DNA of 64,000 nt. Source: Lactarius indigo. Its lineage: Eukaryota; Basidiomycota; Agaricomycetes; Russulales; Russulaceae. Shown piece after piece: positions 46,170 through 57,210 of the stretch. Made by a program: the position numbers and the translations under genes. Each line of letters starts with the position of its first letter. Within the stretch, counting starts at the first letter, position 1. Under the pieces are notes generated by a model. That model did no database searches, was not told the origin of the DNA, and was given only the letters and a program-made list of their open reading frames with translations. The stretch is from assembly GCA_025766275.1 (NCBI GenBank), contig JAFKAC010000016.1:1054001-1118000 (forward strand), written 5' to 3'.

Positions 46170-46863
46170 TTTATATCTTTCGTCCAGCCCTTGTGGCGGA
46201 TGGGTGTGAACAATAGTAGTCTCTAATTGTGTCCTTGGTGTGTGTTAGATTGGTCACAGGTTCCCATGTGTTGTCACTTGTGGGGAATCCCTTCCACTTT
46301 ACCAGGAAGTGGAGTTTGCACCCTCAGCCTCATTCCTAGGTGTCTTCAATTCACTCCACTTCATATTCTTCTTCTCCATTGATAAGGTCAGGTGGAGGCC
46401 AGGTGAAGTTTGTTCCGTGCATCTCCATCTCCTTATACAGTGTGAGAAGGTTTGTATGAAATACAGGGTGAATCTTCCATGATGTGGGAAGTTCGAGCTC
46501 ATAAGAAACATCTGAAAGAACCTTTGTTATTTTAAGGGGTCTGTATCTTTTGGGGGCAAGTTTGCTTGTGGGATAGAAGGTGTGGAGGTTGTTCCTTCTA
46601 ACCATACATAGTCCCCTTGTTGATAAGGTGTGAACCCCATTTTGCCTCGCTGTGCCATGAGGTGTTGTGCATGCCTGATGCTGTCCTGGGCATGCTGTCT
46701 AAGGACCAGCAATTCTTCTAATCGTTGATCCACTGTGGGACAACTTGACAGTTTGGGGATCCATGTTGTATGAGGTTCCCACCCCATAAGGAGTGTGAAT
46801 GGAGGGTGTTTGGTTGTGGTGTTTGTCCATGAATTGTGCATGAATTGTGCCATGGGTGTAACG
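46170..46863 (-). pseudogene. Old Ty3 pol remnant: integrase end and chromodomain
   Basis: The C-terminal end of a Ty3 polyprotein: MAQFMHNSWTNTTTKHPPFT, LLMGWEPH, GDYVWLEG, then after a one-base frameshift LHTFYPTSKLAPKRYRPLKI and SYELELPTSWKIHPVFHTNL, then EEEYEVE and, beyond several stops, [19 protein letters not shown] of a chromodomain. The stops in the chromodomain region are mostly TGA, and a Cys replaces the expected Arg before [10 protein letters not shown], again C-to-T type changes. The integrase is cut at its N-side by the LTR of the young Ty3 element. Confidence 0.75.
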
Positions 46864-47327
46864 TGTAATGCCGTCACGACGTTAGCTCGACTTGAGCTCG
46901 ATTAAGGCGACTCCTATGACTTAGCTAATCACGCGCAAAGGCGTATGGCTTCGAAGGCGGTTCTAGATGTACGCAGACACTAGGATCTTGGACGAGGCAC
47001 TTCCCTAGATGGGAGGCACGGCTTTAGAGATGAGAATGAAAGAGACTAGAAGTGACGATTGAAGAAGACCAAGATAGCGCATCTTGGTCTTCCGCAGCTA
47101 CCTTAAATACAAGAAGAGCAGGCTTTCAAGCGCTGCTATGAGTCACCGTAACGTAGCGTCCAACGTATCGCGTAAGTACCGCAATCCTAATACTACTACT
47201 ACCTGTACTAGGATCGAGTCATCCCTCAACGCCTAACTCCTACCGTAAACCCCGAGTCCGTGACTAATATACCTTACAGCCGTAGCCACAACCGGTACAG
47301 TAAGGGTCCGATGCGAAAACCGTAACA
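46864..47327 (-). repeat. 3' LTR of the young Ty3 element
   Basis: 464 bp, TG...CA on either strand, equal in length to 54091-54554. The two differences are T for C at 46869 (CpG to TpG) and G versus A in the CTACCGTAAAC / CTACCATAAAC site (CpG to CpA in the other LTR). On the minus strand it carries TATTTAAG as a TATA-like box about 33 nt before TATCTTGGTCTT. Confidence 0.95.
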
Positions 47328-47339
47328 TCACCCCCTTTT
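47328..47339 (-). other. Polypurine tract
   Basis: On the minus strand, AAAAGGGGG followed by TGA lies directly before the 3' LTR, the expected place for plus-strand DNA priming. Confidence 0.7.
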
Positions 47340-47357
47340 CAACGTGAGTCCCCAGAC

Positions 47358-50300
47358 TCACCGAAAGTCCCTCGCCGTCCATGTAGACTGCTCGTCACTA
47401 ATCCGCTCGAAGACGTTAGCCCTCTCCAAGCGATAAATGCAGTCCCGCTTGTCGTCCCTCGCTGATAGTCGCATTGCTTGAAGCTGGCGAATGCGAGCCG
47501 CAAGCCGTTCTTCTTCGTACGCGGCTGCTCGATAACGCGTCACCTCCGCAGTCAGGGACTCGTCCCCAATGCGGTTCAGTGCGCGGTCTGTGATCTTGTC
47601 GGAGGCGAGGATAACTAGATCCTCGTGGGCGATGAAGGCGCGTCCCGCGGCCGATAGCATCGGGAAGGCGTAGAGGGGTTTGCCGTAAAGATGGGGAGAG
47701 CCGGGGATAAGCCCCAGTACAAAAGGGTTCGCACCTCCGACAATCTGAACATGGCTGGCGTTCCTCTCTACGCCATCAGGTCCGGTGATGGGGAAGTGAA
47801 CGTAATGGGGCTGTCGATTCGCCCTGAACCCTTCAGGCGCAAGGACCTGCGCGGGGTCGTCATCGTGCGTAATGGGGGTGTGAAGTGCGACGCCGGGCAG
47901 TCACACACGTCCTCGAGACATGGGGGTTCCGTCGGTGTGAACGAGCCATGGGGTGATTCGGGGATTAGTAGGGTGGCTGTGCATTCGAAGGAGGGGGTGT
48001 CTGACCGGGTAGTAATCTTCGTCGTCAGCGTGAGCTTCGTCGTTAGGGAGCGCTGCCTGCGCTGCCGCAACTCGCTCAATCTCCTCTGCGCTAAGCGCAG
48101 TTGTTCGTCGGCCCACTCCTTCGCCGTCCTCCGCCAATCCTCCGCTGCTTCTAACTCCTGTTGGGTCTTCGAGGGGACGGTCGGCGGGGAGAATTCCCCT
48201 CGTGCCGATGAGGTCGTCACCTGGGGGGATAATGGCAACGGGTTCTCGATTGCCGTTGTCGTCTCTGAAGATGTGAGCGACGGCATGCTGCTGCTCATCG
48301 TCGGGCTGGCTAGTCGGGTCGGGGAACCTCTGTAAGACATTAGCCCATTCTTGAGCGGTGATATGCCCCGCTCGTATGTTTGCAGGTGTGTACGGAGTGA
48401 GCTGGACCTGTTGAACCACGGTTTCTTCGTCGTCTTCGATGAGGTTGGTGGCGTCTTGTGCGACTTGGTCGAGGAGGATCGCCATGGTGACATGTCTGAG
48501 AGGAGAAGTGGGCATAGACGTCTGAGTGGATCGGAGGTAAGAGGGATGCTCTCCTTGGTCGTCCATGGGCTGGCTTTTAAAAGATCGCACACCCGCCTGG
48601 CCCTCTTGATACGCCTTGATCGCGTCTGGTGCAAACACGTCATCTTTGTCGACCCACTGGTTCTCCGAGTCCGAATAACCCTTCCATTTGATGAGGTACT
48701 GGAGCTTTTTGCGGCGGCCGAAATGCCGCGAGTCTAGAATGGCCTCGACTTCATATTCCTCCTCTCCCTCCACAAGATCCAGCGGTGGTCGTGGAAAGTT
48801 TTCGCCATGAAAAGCTGTACGTTTGTATGGCGTGAGAAGGTCGATGTGAAACACTGGATGGATGCTCCACTGCGTGGGAAGTTCGAGACGGTAGTTGTAT
48901 GGGGACATCACCTGTACTACTTTAAATGGTCCGTGGCGTCGCGCCGCCAATTTCGCTGTGGGTTGATTGGTCCGTAGATGCCTTCCTTCCAGCCATACTT
49001 GATCACCGACTTGATAGCGTGGAGTATCTTTGTGCCGAACCCAGCTGTCTTGTGCCTTTTTGATAAGGTCTTGGGCAAGCCGGCGTGCCTCCTTTAATTG
49101 TGTCAGTCTGGTGATCACGTTTGGGATTGGAGATGGCTTATCCGTCCAATCGGCGGTCGGGTTGTACCCCATCAGAAGCATGAATGGCGATTGTTTCGTG
49201 TGTTCATGGGGCCAATTGTTGTGAGCGAATTCTGCTATCGGGAGATACGCCGCCCAGTTATCTTGACGCTCGTTGGCCCAGAATCGTAGATATTGTTCAA
49301 GCCACTGATTGGTCCGTTCCGACTGCCCATCCGTGCGCAGATGATAAGCCGTGGAAATGTTCTGTTGGATACCCAATATGCGGCATATTTCTCGTGTGAA
49401 TTTGGAGGTAAACCGGGGGTCTCGGTCACTAATAATTTTACGCGGTAATCCGAATCGTTTGAACACGTGGTTGACGTACAGAATGGCGGTCCCCTCTGCT
49501 GTGATCTCCTCGTTGCAGGGAATAAATATGGATGCTTTGCTACAATCATGATCAGTAACGGTTAGAATGCTGTCGTACGACTGTGAGATCGGCAGTTTGG
49601 TGATGAAGTCAAGGGCAATGGTATGGAAGGGAGGAGCGTCCTTGGCAGCGGTGATTGGGTGTAGTGGTGCACGGGTTGGTCTTGTATTGACTTTGATTCG
49701 CTGACAGTCAGCACATCCTGTAACGTACTCATACACATCCCGGCGGATACTCGGCCACCAGTGGTGTCGCTCTACAATCCGTTGTGTCCTGCTTATTCCA
49801 GGATGTCCGTGTACCGGTGGGTCGTGGTGGTCTTGTATAATGGCCCAGTACGCTGTCATGGGTCCTGTGACTACCAGTCGTCCGTCCTTGTACCACTCTC
49901 CCTCTATCTTTTTGAGGCGATGGGCGTCGATCCAGGTTTTGATTATGGCGGGGTCTTGTCGTCGCTTCGGCGGTTGCATCATCGGGTGTGTTTCCAACGT
50001 ACGCGCAGCATTAGTGGCTCGTATAAATACCTCCGGAGGTAAGACGACCACACCTTGGTTGTCCCCCTCTCCTTGGTCGTAGTCTGGCCATCGTGATAGC
50101 GCATCCACTCTGCCATTGTTCTTTCCTTTGATGTGATGGATCTCGAAGTCGTACTCCATTAATTCTAGTACTTCTCGAGCGACCCTTCGACTGATCTTTT
50201 GCGGAGTTTTCCAATATTGGAGATTTAGGTGATCTGAGAATATTTTGATCTTGTGCGGAGACCCTGCGAGCAGAGGTCTCCAGTGGCGAAGGGCTTTGAC

Positions 50301-52034
50301 AATGGCGAGAAGTTCTAGGTCATAAATGTCGTAATTTCACTCCGCTTCATTCAGCGTTGCCGAATAATACCCTATAGGATGCTTGCGACCGTCATTTTTC
50401 TTTTGTAGGAGTACTGCGCCTACCGCGAATCCTGACGCGTCGACCTCTAGCTCGAACTGATCTTGTAAGTTGGGGTGTGCTAGTACTGGTTCTTCCGTTA
50501 CGAGTCGTTTGAGGGTTTTGAAGGCCCGCTCTTCATCGTCTCCCCAGTTCCACTCGGTATCTTTCCTCGTTAACCGGTTGAGTGGTCGTGCGTGGGTTGC
50601 GAAACCTTGGATGAAAAGGCGGTAAAAGTTACAGAAACCCAAAAATGACCGTACGTCCCTGACCTTGGTTGGTGTCGGCCAGTCTCTGATGCCGCGAACT
50701 TTTACTGGGTCCATGCGCGTTACCCCCTTTTCAAGGATTACCCCCAGGTAATCCATCCGAGGTTGGTGGAAAAGGCATTTTTCGAGCTTGAAGTAGAGGT
50801 CATGTTCCTGAGCAACGCGAAGAACGTCCGTCACCACGGCTACGTGATCAGCGGATGTGGCGCCTTCCCGTGTGGCGATGCCGATGTCATCCATGTAGAC
50901 ACGGATGATGGTACCACGGAGTTCGTGCTTCGCGATGGTATCACGATAGATGTGGTTCATCATTGTTTGGAAGGTGGCCGGCGAGTTGGTGAGACCGAAG
51001 AACATTACTGTTGGCTCAAAAAGGCCAAACTTGGTCTTGAAGGCCGCCTTTTCCTGATCACCGTCTCGTATTCGGATATTATTATATCCCCAGCGGATGT
51101 CGAGCTTCGTATAGATGTGGGCGTTACTGAGGTCGTAAATGAGGTCTTGAATTAGGGGGAGCGGGTACTGATTTCGTATAGTATATGAATTGATGGTGCG
51201 ATAGTCCTGTACGGGGAGTAGTTTTCCGTCCTTCTTTTTGACAAAGAAGAATGAAGATGCGTACGGGGATATGGAGGGTCGCAGATATCCTTGCTGCAGT
51301 TTCTCGTCTAGAAATTCCTTGAGCTTCCCTTCTTCTTCTTGCGTTAATGGGTATATTTTGCAATCTATTGCTGAAGGGGTACCCGGCTTAAAGTCTATTG
51401 TGTGGTCCCACGGCCTGGTGGGGGGAAATCGTTGTGACGCTTCTTCGCTGAAGAGTTGTTGGAAGGCGTGGTAGACTACCGGCAGTTCTACGGGCTTTTC
51501 CTCCCCTTTTGCCTGGATGGCCAATTCTGTGGACGTAGTTGCTCGCAAGTACGTGTCCTCCTCATCTAGTTCGAGGGCTATCGCTTCCTTTTCATCGTTA
51601 GTTAGAGCGGTCGCGATGACGGTGTGACGGTCCAGACTGTCCTGTGTGCTGATCACAATTGGCATGACCTTTTCATGTATGACCGCGTCTCGCCAATTGA
51701 TGGTTGGTTCGTAGGTTGCCAACCAGGGATAACCTAGGACAACCTCTTCATTTCCGAGATTCGTGATAAGGAATCTCATGGTCCTGTGATACCCGTTGGC
51801 GTATACATCCAGATCGGTGAAGTGAGTGATGGACCCAGCTTTATTTTCCGTACTGTCTATGTTCCAGACCTTCCGCGGTCGGATCAGTTGCTGGATCCCT
51901 ATACCCATTTTCTTGATGAAATTCGGGTGTATGAAGTTATCGGTGGCCCCCGAGTCCACCAACGCTTTTATGTCGGCCATCCGGTAATTCGTACGAATCG
52001 AGACTGGAATTCGAAGAGAACGAAAGCGCGTCAT
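47358..52034 (-). pseudogene. Ty3 pol polyprotein with two in-frame TGA codons
   Basis: One continuous frame of about 1558 codons from ATG at 52034, 44 nt after the gag stop and in another frame. In order: protease (ALVDSGATDNFI), reverse transcriptase (VKKKDGKLLPVQDYR; VYMDDIGIA), RNase H (FELEVDASGFAVGAVL), integrase with HHCC-type zinc region (HPGISRTQRIVERHH...CADCQRIK) and DDE core (ALDFITKLP, SDRDPRF, SERTNQWLEQ), then a chromodomain (LQYLIKWKGYSDSENQW). A long C-terminal extension of low-complexity and coiled-coil type follows. TGA at 50337-50339 interrupts NEAE-stop-NYDIYDLELLAIV, where the family has Arg; TGA at 47901-47903 interrupts GRV-stop-LPGV. With these the element cannot make full pol unless they are suppressed. 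Confidence 0.88.
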
Positions 52035-52078
52035 GATTACAGAATTACAATTTAAAGCCCTCACCCAGGCCGATGGGT

Positions 52079-54070
52079 TCAGGCGCTCCGAAAACCCTCT
52101 TTTCCCCACAGATCCTGCAATATCAGGTCTTTTACTTCGTCGGGCGCGTTTGCAACTCCGGTGAGCCATTCTTTGGCCCGTCCTTCGGCTGTTTTGCTGG
52201 TTGAGGCAGCCTGTATCTGGGCTGGCGGCGATTCTTGCGTGTAGTAGTCGGTTTCTGTCATCCGGACACTGGAGGGTCCAGGGTTCTGTGGTTGCCACTG
52301 TCGCGGCTGCCGAGGATGGGGGCAATTTCGTGAGAGATGACCTGGTGCATGGCAGTTATAACACAACACCATCCTTAGGTCTCGTCGCAACCCTCCCCTT
52401 CCTCGGCCCCGGACTCCTGGCCCTCCCCTCGGCGGGAAGGGGGGTGAGTTAGTATACGGTGGTTTGCTATAGTCGATCTCTTCCAACCCCGCTAGTCGTG
52501 CCTTGGTTCGGTCAGCGGAAGTGTCCATTGCCCATGGGTTGGCGAGATTCTGGGGAACGGTCCATCCGGCGTTTCCTGTCTTTTTGGGCTTGTTGTCTTT
52601 ATACTCATCCACCCGCGCGCGGATGTGGATGTAATTGCGTTGCCTACGGAGCGTCGCTCGCTTCCATTCGTCGAACGTCTCCGGTTCGTCCAGATCGTAG
52701 GTCTTTTCGTAAAGTTTCTTGGGTAACCCCTTGGTAAAGAGGTCGATTGTTTGGGGGTCATTGAGACGGTATCCGGCCTTCCTGGCGGCTTCTTCGAACT
52801 CGTTGACGTACTTATCAATATCTCCGTCAACCATTTTGAGCCCTTTTCTAAGAAGCGCTTGAGCTTGTTCGCGTTCGAGGGTGTTGACGAACCTTTGGTT
52901 AAATCCCTCCGCCACCGCATTCCACAGATCGCGCGTGTGTTGGTCTATCCCTCGTTGTATCTGCCGGTTGAGCCATTTGAGGTACGAAAGTACCCATTCG
53001 CTGACTGATACCCCTTTTATATAGGACAGAAACAAGAGGCTTCGTCGGTAGTCGTTGCGCATAACAGGGGTGTCAAGGTTCATTCCCCAATAGACGTGCC
53101 ATTGCGTGAGGAACGAATCCACTTTAGTACGATCGCCGTCAAAGATGGTGGGAGGTTCACCAGTTAGTTTTTCATGCCCTTGCCCCCCTCCTCCTGCACC
53201 CCCTCCACCACCGCCTCCTCCCCCTCCCGGGGGTCCTCCTTCCGGTGGATTGTTCGGGAGGTCAGGTGGGTTTCCTCCTCCTCCTGGGCGTCGGGGGAAG
53301 TCGTCTCCGGGTGGTCCTCCCCATCCCGGTGGGGGGTCTAGTGGTATTCCTCGTCTCCCTCCATCCCCTGACGGGGGATCTCCTTGGTCAGGTCCAATGG
53401 CTCAGAAGATTGCTGCGTCGTCTGCAGTCATACGATGCCCTGTTTCAGGGTTAATAGGCATAAGATGCCGCTGTGATTCTTGTCTAATTGCTTCGGCCGC
53501 TTCTCGCGCCGCTTGCTCCCTAACGGTCATAATTTCTTCGGCTGTCATGGTGGTGGTTGCCATTTCTGCTGCCGGTGATCGTACGTGAATGACTTCTGGT
53601 TGTTCTGAGATATGCAGGGACTCAGCTTGTTGGATGGTGTATTGTTCAATAGGACCGACACTCGCGGGTCAGTTTTCTTCGCTTTGTTCATCCTCTTCGG
53701 TTTCCTCGCTGACTGCTTCTCCAGTAGAGTGTTCTCGTAGCTGGCCGTCAATAGGGCCCCAATCGGCCCGTGAATTGAGTTCGCGTGCGTCGATGTCGCA
53801 CTGGTATTGTCTTCCTGCTGGCCTGATGACGTCCCAGCGGTGGTCTATGGGATTCCACGTAATTTCCACCCAGCACAGGTGATCGAAATTGAACTCAACA
53901 GGTCTGAACCTCGTAGGTCCGTTGAATTCCACAAAATATCCGGTTTCGTCTCCTCGGTCCCTCCACCTGGCTGCTCCTAGGAATTGGGTTGGTACGTTAC
54001 GGTCTCCTCTTCGGTCTAGATGATAAGGACGGAAATTCGTCCACTGTTCTCTGGTGTTGACAGTCGCCAC
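52079..54070 (-). pseudogene. Ty3 gag with zinc knuckle and two in-frame TGA codons
   Basis: A frame of 663 codons. It contains a Gly/Pro-rich middle, a capsid-like helical region (FLTQWHVYWGMN, LLFLSYIKGVSVSEWVLSYL, EEAARKAGYRLNDPQTIDLF) and a CX2CX4HX4C zinc knuckle (CYNCHAPGHLSRNC). TGA codons at 53669-53671 (EEN-stop-PASVG) and 53402-53404 (AAIF-stop-AIGPD) break it. The first codon of the natural MATVNTREQW start is GTG, not ATG, at 54068-54070. An internal ATG at 53563 remains. The product would package element RNA into particles. Confidence 0.85.
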
Positions 54071-54076
54071 AATGAA

Positions 54077-54088
54077 TATCTTGGTCTT
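54077..54088 (-). other. Self-complementary primer binding site
   Basis: Two bases after the 5' LTR, the minus strand reads AAGACCAAGATA. This is exactly complementary to TATCTTGGTCTT in the LTR, just after the TATA-like box where transcription should start. It is the arrangement of Tf1/sushi-type self-primed elements, in which the RNA 5' end folds back as the primer. Confidence 0.7.
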
Positions 54089-54090
54089 AA

Positions 54091-54554
54091 TGTAACGCCG
54101 TCACGACGTTAGCTCGACTTGAGCTCGATTAAGGCGACTCCTATGACTTAGCTAATCACGCGCAAAGGCGTATGGCTTCGAAGGCGGTTCTAGATGTACG
54201 CAGACACTAGGATCTTGGACGAGGCACTTCCCTAGATGGGAGGCACGGCTTTAGAGATGAGAATGAAAGAGACTAGAAGTGACGATTGAAGAAGACCAAG
54301 ATAGCGCATCTTGGTCTTCCGCAGCTACCTTAAATACAAGAAGAGCAGGCTTTCAAGCGCTGCTATGAGTCACCGTAACGTAGCGTCCAACGTATCGCGT
54401 AAGTACCGCAATCCTAATACTACTACTACCTGTACTAGGATCGAGTCATCCCTCAACGCCTAACTCCTACCATAAACCCCGAGTCCGTGACTAATATACC
54501 TTACAGCCGTAGCCACAACCGGTACAGTAAGGGTCCGATGCGAAAACCGTAACA
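54091..54554 (-). repeat. 5' LTR of the young Ty3 element
   Basis: Partner of 46864-47327, starting TGTAACGCCG and ending CGTAACA. TATTTAAG and the self-priming TATCTTGGTCTT occur on the minus strand near 54305-54345. Confidence 0.95.
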
Positions 54555-55214
54555 TAACGCCACTACAGGGGCATTAGGTATGACCTGTACCAAGTTAGTC
54601 AAGACACGAGAGTACAAGCTCGAAGGCTTGACTTCAGTAGAATGGTGCATAAGAGTCACAAGGATGTAAGTCACTTGGACTATAGAGAAGGGCTAAGGCG
54701 TGAAAACCTAGCAGAATGGGGTTCACAAGACAGGGAAAAGCGCAGAGGTGTTCCGTGTTAGATGAGTGTCGTTATTACACAAGAAGTCTAGTCTACTGTA
54801 CAAGCTAGGTAGTGCTAGGTTTAAATATGGGTAAGGCTGTATGGTCGCTGCAAACAGATGGCACCATTGCCAGATTGAGGGATAAAGGGAGACACACAGG
54901 GAGAACAAAGCACAACAGTATATGGAACAAGGGCAAATCACATGGGTTCACATGTGAGTGGGAATGGGATGGAAACTAGCACATGTCAAGCTTTATCACA
55001 AGAGATCGCTGATAAGCAGGGTGTGTGATAGGAACCAGGTAATTGTAAAGTCTGTGTTATTGTACAGGTCTTGTGGGATGTCAGGGATGGAAAGGTAAAG
55101 TAAAGAAAGAAGCTGACTGATACGATATAAGAGTCCATGACTAATACTACTGTTGGGCCATAGTCATAACCAGCCATGAGTCATATGATCATGAGTCAGA
55201 GTCTGTATTGTAAC
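54555..55214 (-). repeat. Older related LTR, interrupted at its end
   Basis: Joined across the young insertion, the sequence begins TG-TAACG-CCACTACAGG and ends near GTATTGTAACA. Its right end (GAGTCCATGACTAATACTA ... CATAGTCATAACCAGCCATG) aligns with the right end of the young LTR. It is a diverged member of the same LTR family, in the same orientation. Confidence 0.6.
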
Positions 55215-56999
55215 AACAAGGTAAGTAACAGAATATCACAAAGTTCAAGGGACACATTGTTCTACAACAGGACAAAGGAGAGTGTGTAAAGAGAACAAGG
55301 CATTGTATTTCATAGCAATAAGACAACAGACATCTTCACTTAATACCTGTGTGACTGAGAACCTTTAGAACCCATGTCCCTGGTAGGGCATAACAATAAC
55401 CCTTCATGCCTTACTAGTTGGCCCAGTGGCACATGACCTTTGAACTCAGGCCCTAGCGCTGGTCCATTAGCAACTCAACTCCAAGTGTTGGACTTAGGCC
55501 AGGGAGGTTGTCCAGTGTCCAACCTCAGTGACTAGGTATGAAGCTGCAGGAGTGCCTTTCAGACCTTTCAGACCTCAGCATAGGGGTTTATATAGAAGAC
55601 CTTAGGAGTCGTTGCACACTGTTACAGTTCCGAGGGACCGTACTGTCACGCCACTGTCGGGGTGTGCGTCTGGTCTGTAACAGGTCCTACCTTAGGCAAA
55701 GGATACTGAGTCGACCCGCTGCTGGGCAGAACGGCGTCTAAGTCTGATGGGTGTTCCTTGATATAGCTCAAGGCAACAAGGCTTCAGAGAAGAGGGCTGT
55801 GATAGAGATGAAAGGAAAGTACTGAGGGGACTAGACAGTATATTGACGAAGCCAAAGCTAAGGAAATACAGAGTATACTACAGGGTTTATATAGCTAGCG
55901 TTCGGGGATGCCAGCGAGGCAGTACAATGCCAACAAGGCAAGTGCCAGCAAAGCGGGTGCCAGCAAAGCAGATGCCAGCAAGTCAAAGTAGCGAAGGAGA
56001 AAAAGAAGGGAGGAGGAAGAACAGAAGAACATGAGGCGTTCATGACACGTATGGGTTTTCAACGGAGCTGAGCTTGATGTTTGGGTAGAGTCGGAACTCG
56101 CTATTCTCAAGCAAGTCAAGTTTGGGGTACTTGTGTCACTCAAGGAGTTCACAAGTGAGCGGGTTTCAACAGGATACTACTTGGTATTCAAGAACTAAGA
56201 GTAGACAAGCATTTGTGCTACTCGATGCACTATGTCTTATACTCACACAGACTGGGGTTTTCGGGGGCCGTTTTCTACAAGCCACGTCACTAACTACTGC
56301 TATGTGGACGATTTGTGATATGAGCACCATAAGGCGTGCTTTGACAAGACTGATACTTCTGCAAAACTTTGAGGGTCTATACTTCACTGTGCATTGCGTG
56401 ATGTGATGTGATGATGTCACGTGACCATGACACACACAGTGCTGATCTAACTTGGCTGTTAACTGCCACATGACAGGAAGCCAGTGTTGTGAACGGAATG
56501 AGTCAGCATGACTCATGATAGTCTTGTGACCCCTCTGTATTATGAAAGCAACATGCAAGCTTGAATATTGAAGGTATTCTGAGATTGTCTTCTACTGAAT
56601 GTGTCAGATGGATCCTTGTAAGATAGGAGTAGGCCACATCAGGGTGATGCACAAGTGTGTAGTCGAAATGTATTTAAACAGTGAGTTTGTGACTGGAATC
56701 ACAGAATTGTCTTGCCCATCTTTCACTGCCATCACAAACCCTTAGTCAGAAGTCACATGGAAGTGGGCGACATCACACCAGCACAGAAGACGATATGACT
56801 GCAGAGGTGTGAGAAGTTAGCTGATGGGGAGGCAAGGTGCTCTTGGTGGTGTTGAAGCATGGGATGTACTGCTGTCTCTTCTTTGTTGTGTTGTATTGTT
56901 GGTCTGATAACTTGAGGAAAAGGAGGGATTGTTATATTTTGGGTGTTTTGGGGATGAACTCTCACTTATTGATTGTGGCTGGGATTGTGAGTAGTTAAT
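55215..56999. other. Non-coding repeat-derived spacer
   Basis: No gene is supported. A short tandem repeat with a 12-bp TGCCAGCAAAGC-like unit (about five copies) lies at 55916-55985. Patches of TCACATG-rich sequence recall LTR or satellite debris. Confidence 0.4.
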
Positions 57000-57210
57000 C
57001 TGTCACGGACTCAGTGTGGATATATCAGATGTACGATAGTGATGACTTGAGCGTAGTAGTAGTTGTACTAGGGTTTGGGATACTTACACGATTGATTGGA
57101 TGCTACTTAGGTGGCAGTTTTTAGTCTGACGTTACTTGTATTTAAGGTGTACTGGAAAGACCAAGATATGCCATGTTGGTCTTCTTGAATTGTTAGTTGT
57201 TCTTCATTGT
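57000..57210 (+). repeat. Degenerate LTR fragment, opposite orientation
   Basis: It reads TGTCACGGACTCAG, GATGACTTGAGCGTAG, TACTTACACGATTGATTGG, CTTGTATTTAAGGT and AGACCAAGATATGCCATGTT, each matching the minus strand of the young LTR in order. The TATA-like box and the CTTGGTCTTCTT-type priming region are the best-kept parts. It lies on the plus strand, opposite to the young element. Confidence 0.65.

Larger units (their letters stand above)
46864..54554 (-). mobile_element. Young, complete Ty3 chromovirus LTR retrotransposon
   Basis: A full 7.7-kb element in minus orientation: 5' LTR 54091-54554, PBS, gag, pol with protease, reverse transcriptase, RNase H, integrase and chromodomain, a polypurine tract and 3' LTR 46864-47327. 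LTRs start TG and end CA. The 5-bp target duplication is TAACG (46859-46863 and 54555-54559). LTRs differ at 2 of 464 positions, so insertion was recent. It sits in the first bases of an older LTR-like sequence. All reading-frame breaks are TGA, with no frameshifts seen. Confidence 0.95.

Noticed and set aside
47768..48643. Minus-strand ORF of 291 codons in the Ty3 C-terminal region
   Set aside because: It is a second-frame shadow of the pol extension, which is read in the frame continuous with integrase and chromodomain.
45297..53671. UGA recoding as a sense codon, since TGA is the stop that breaks the long transposon and F-box frames
   Set aside because: Host genes in the window (GH16, oxygenase, FZO1, alpha/beta hydrolase, L1-domain protein) end properly at stop codons, and several use TGA. 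CpG transition of CGA explains the pattern more simply and also explains the LTR differences.
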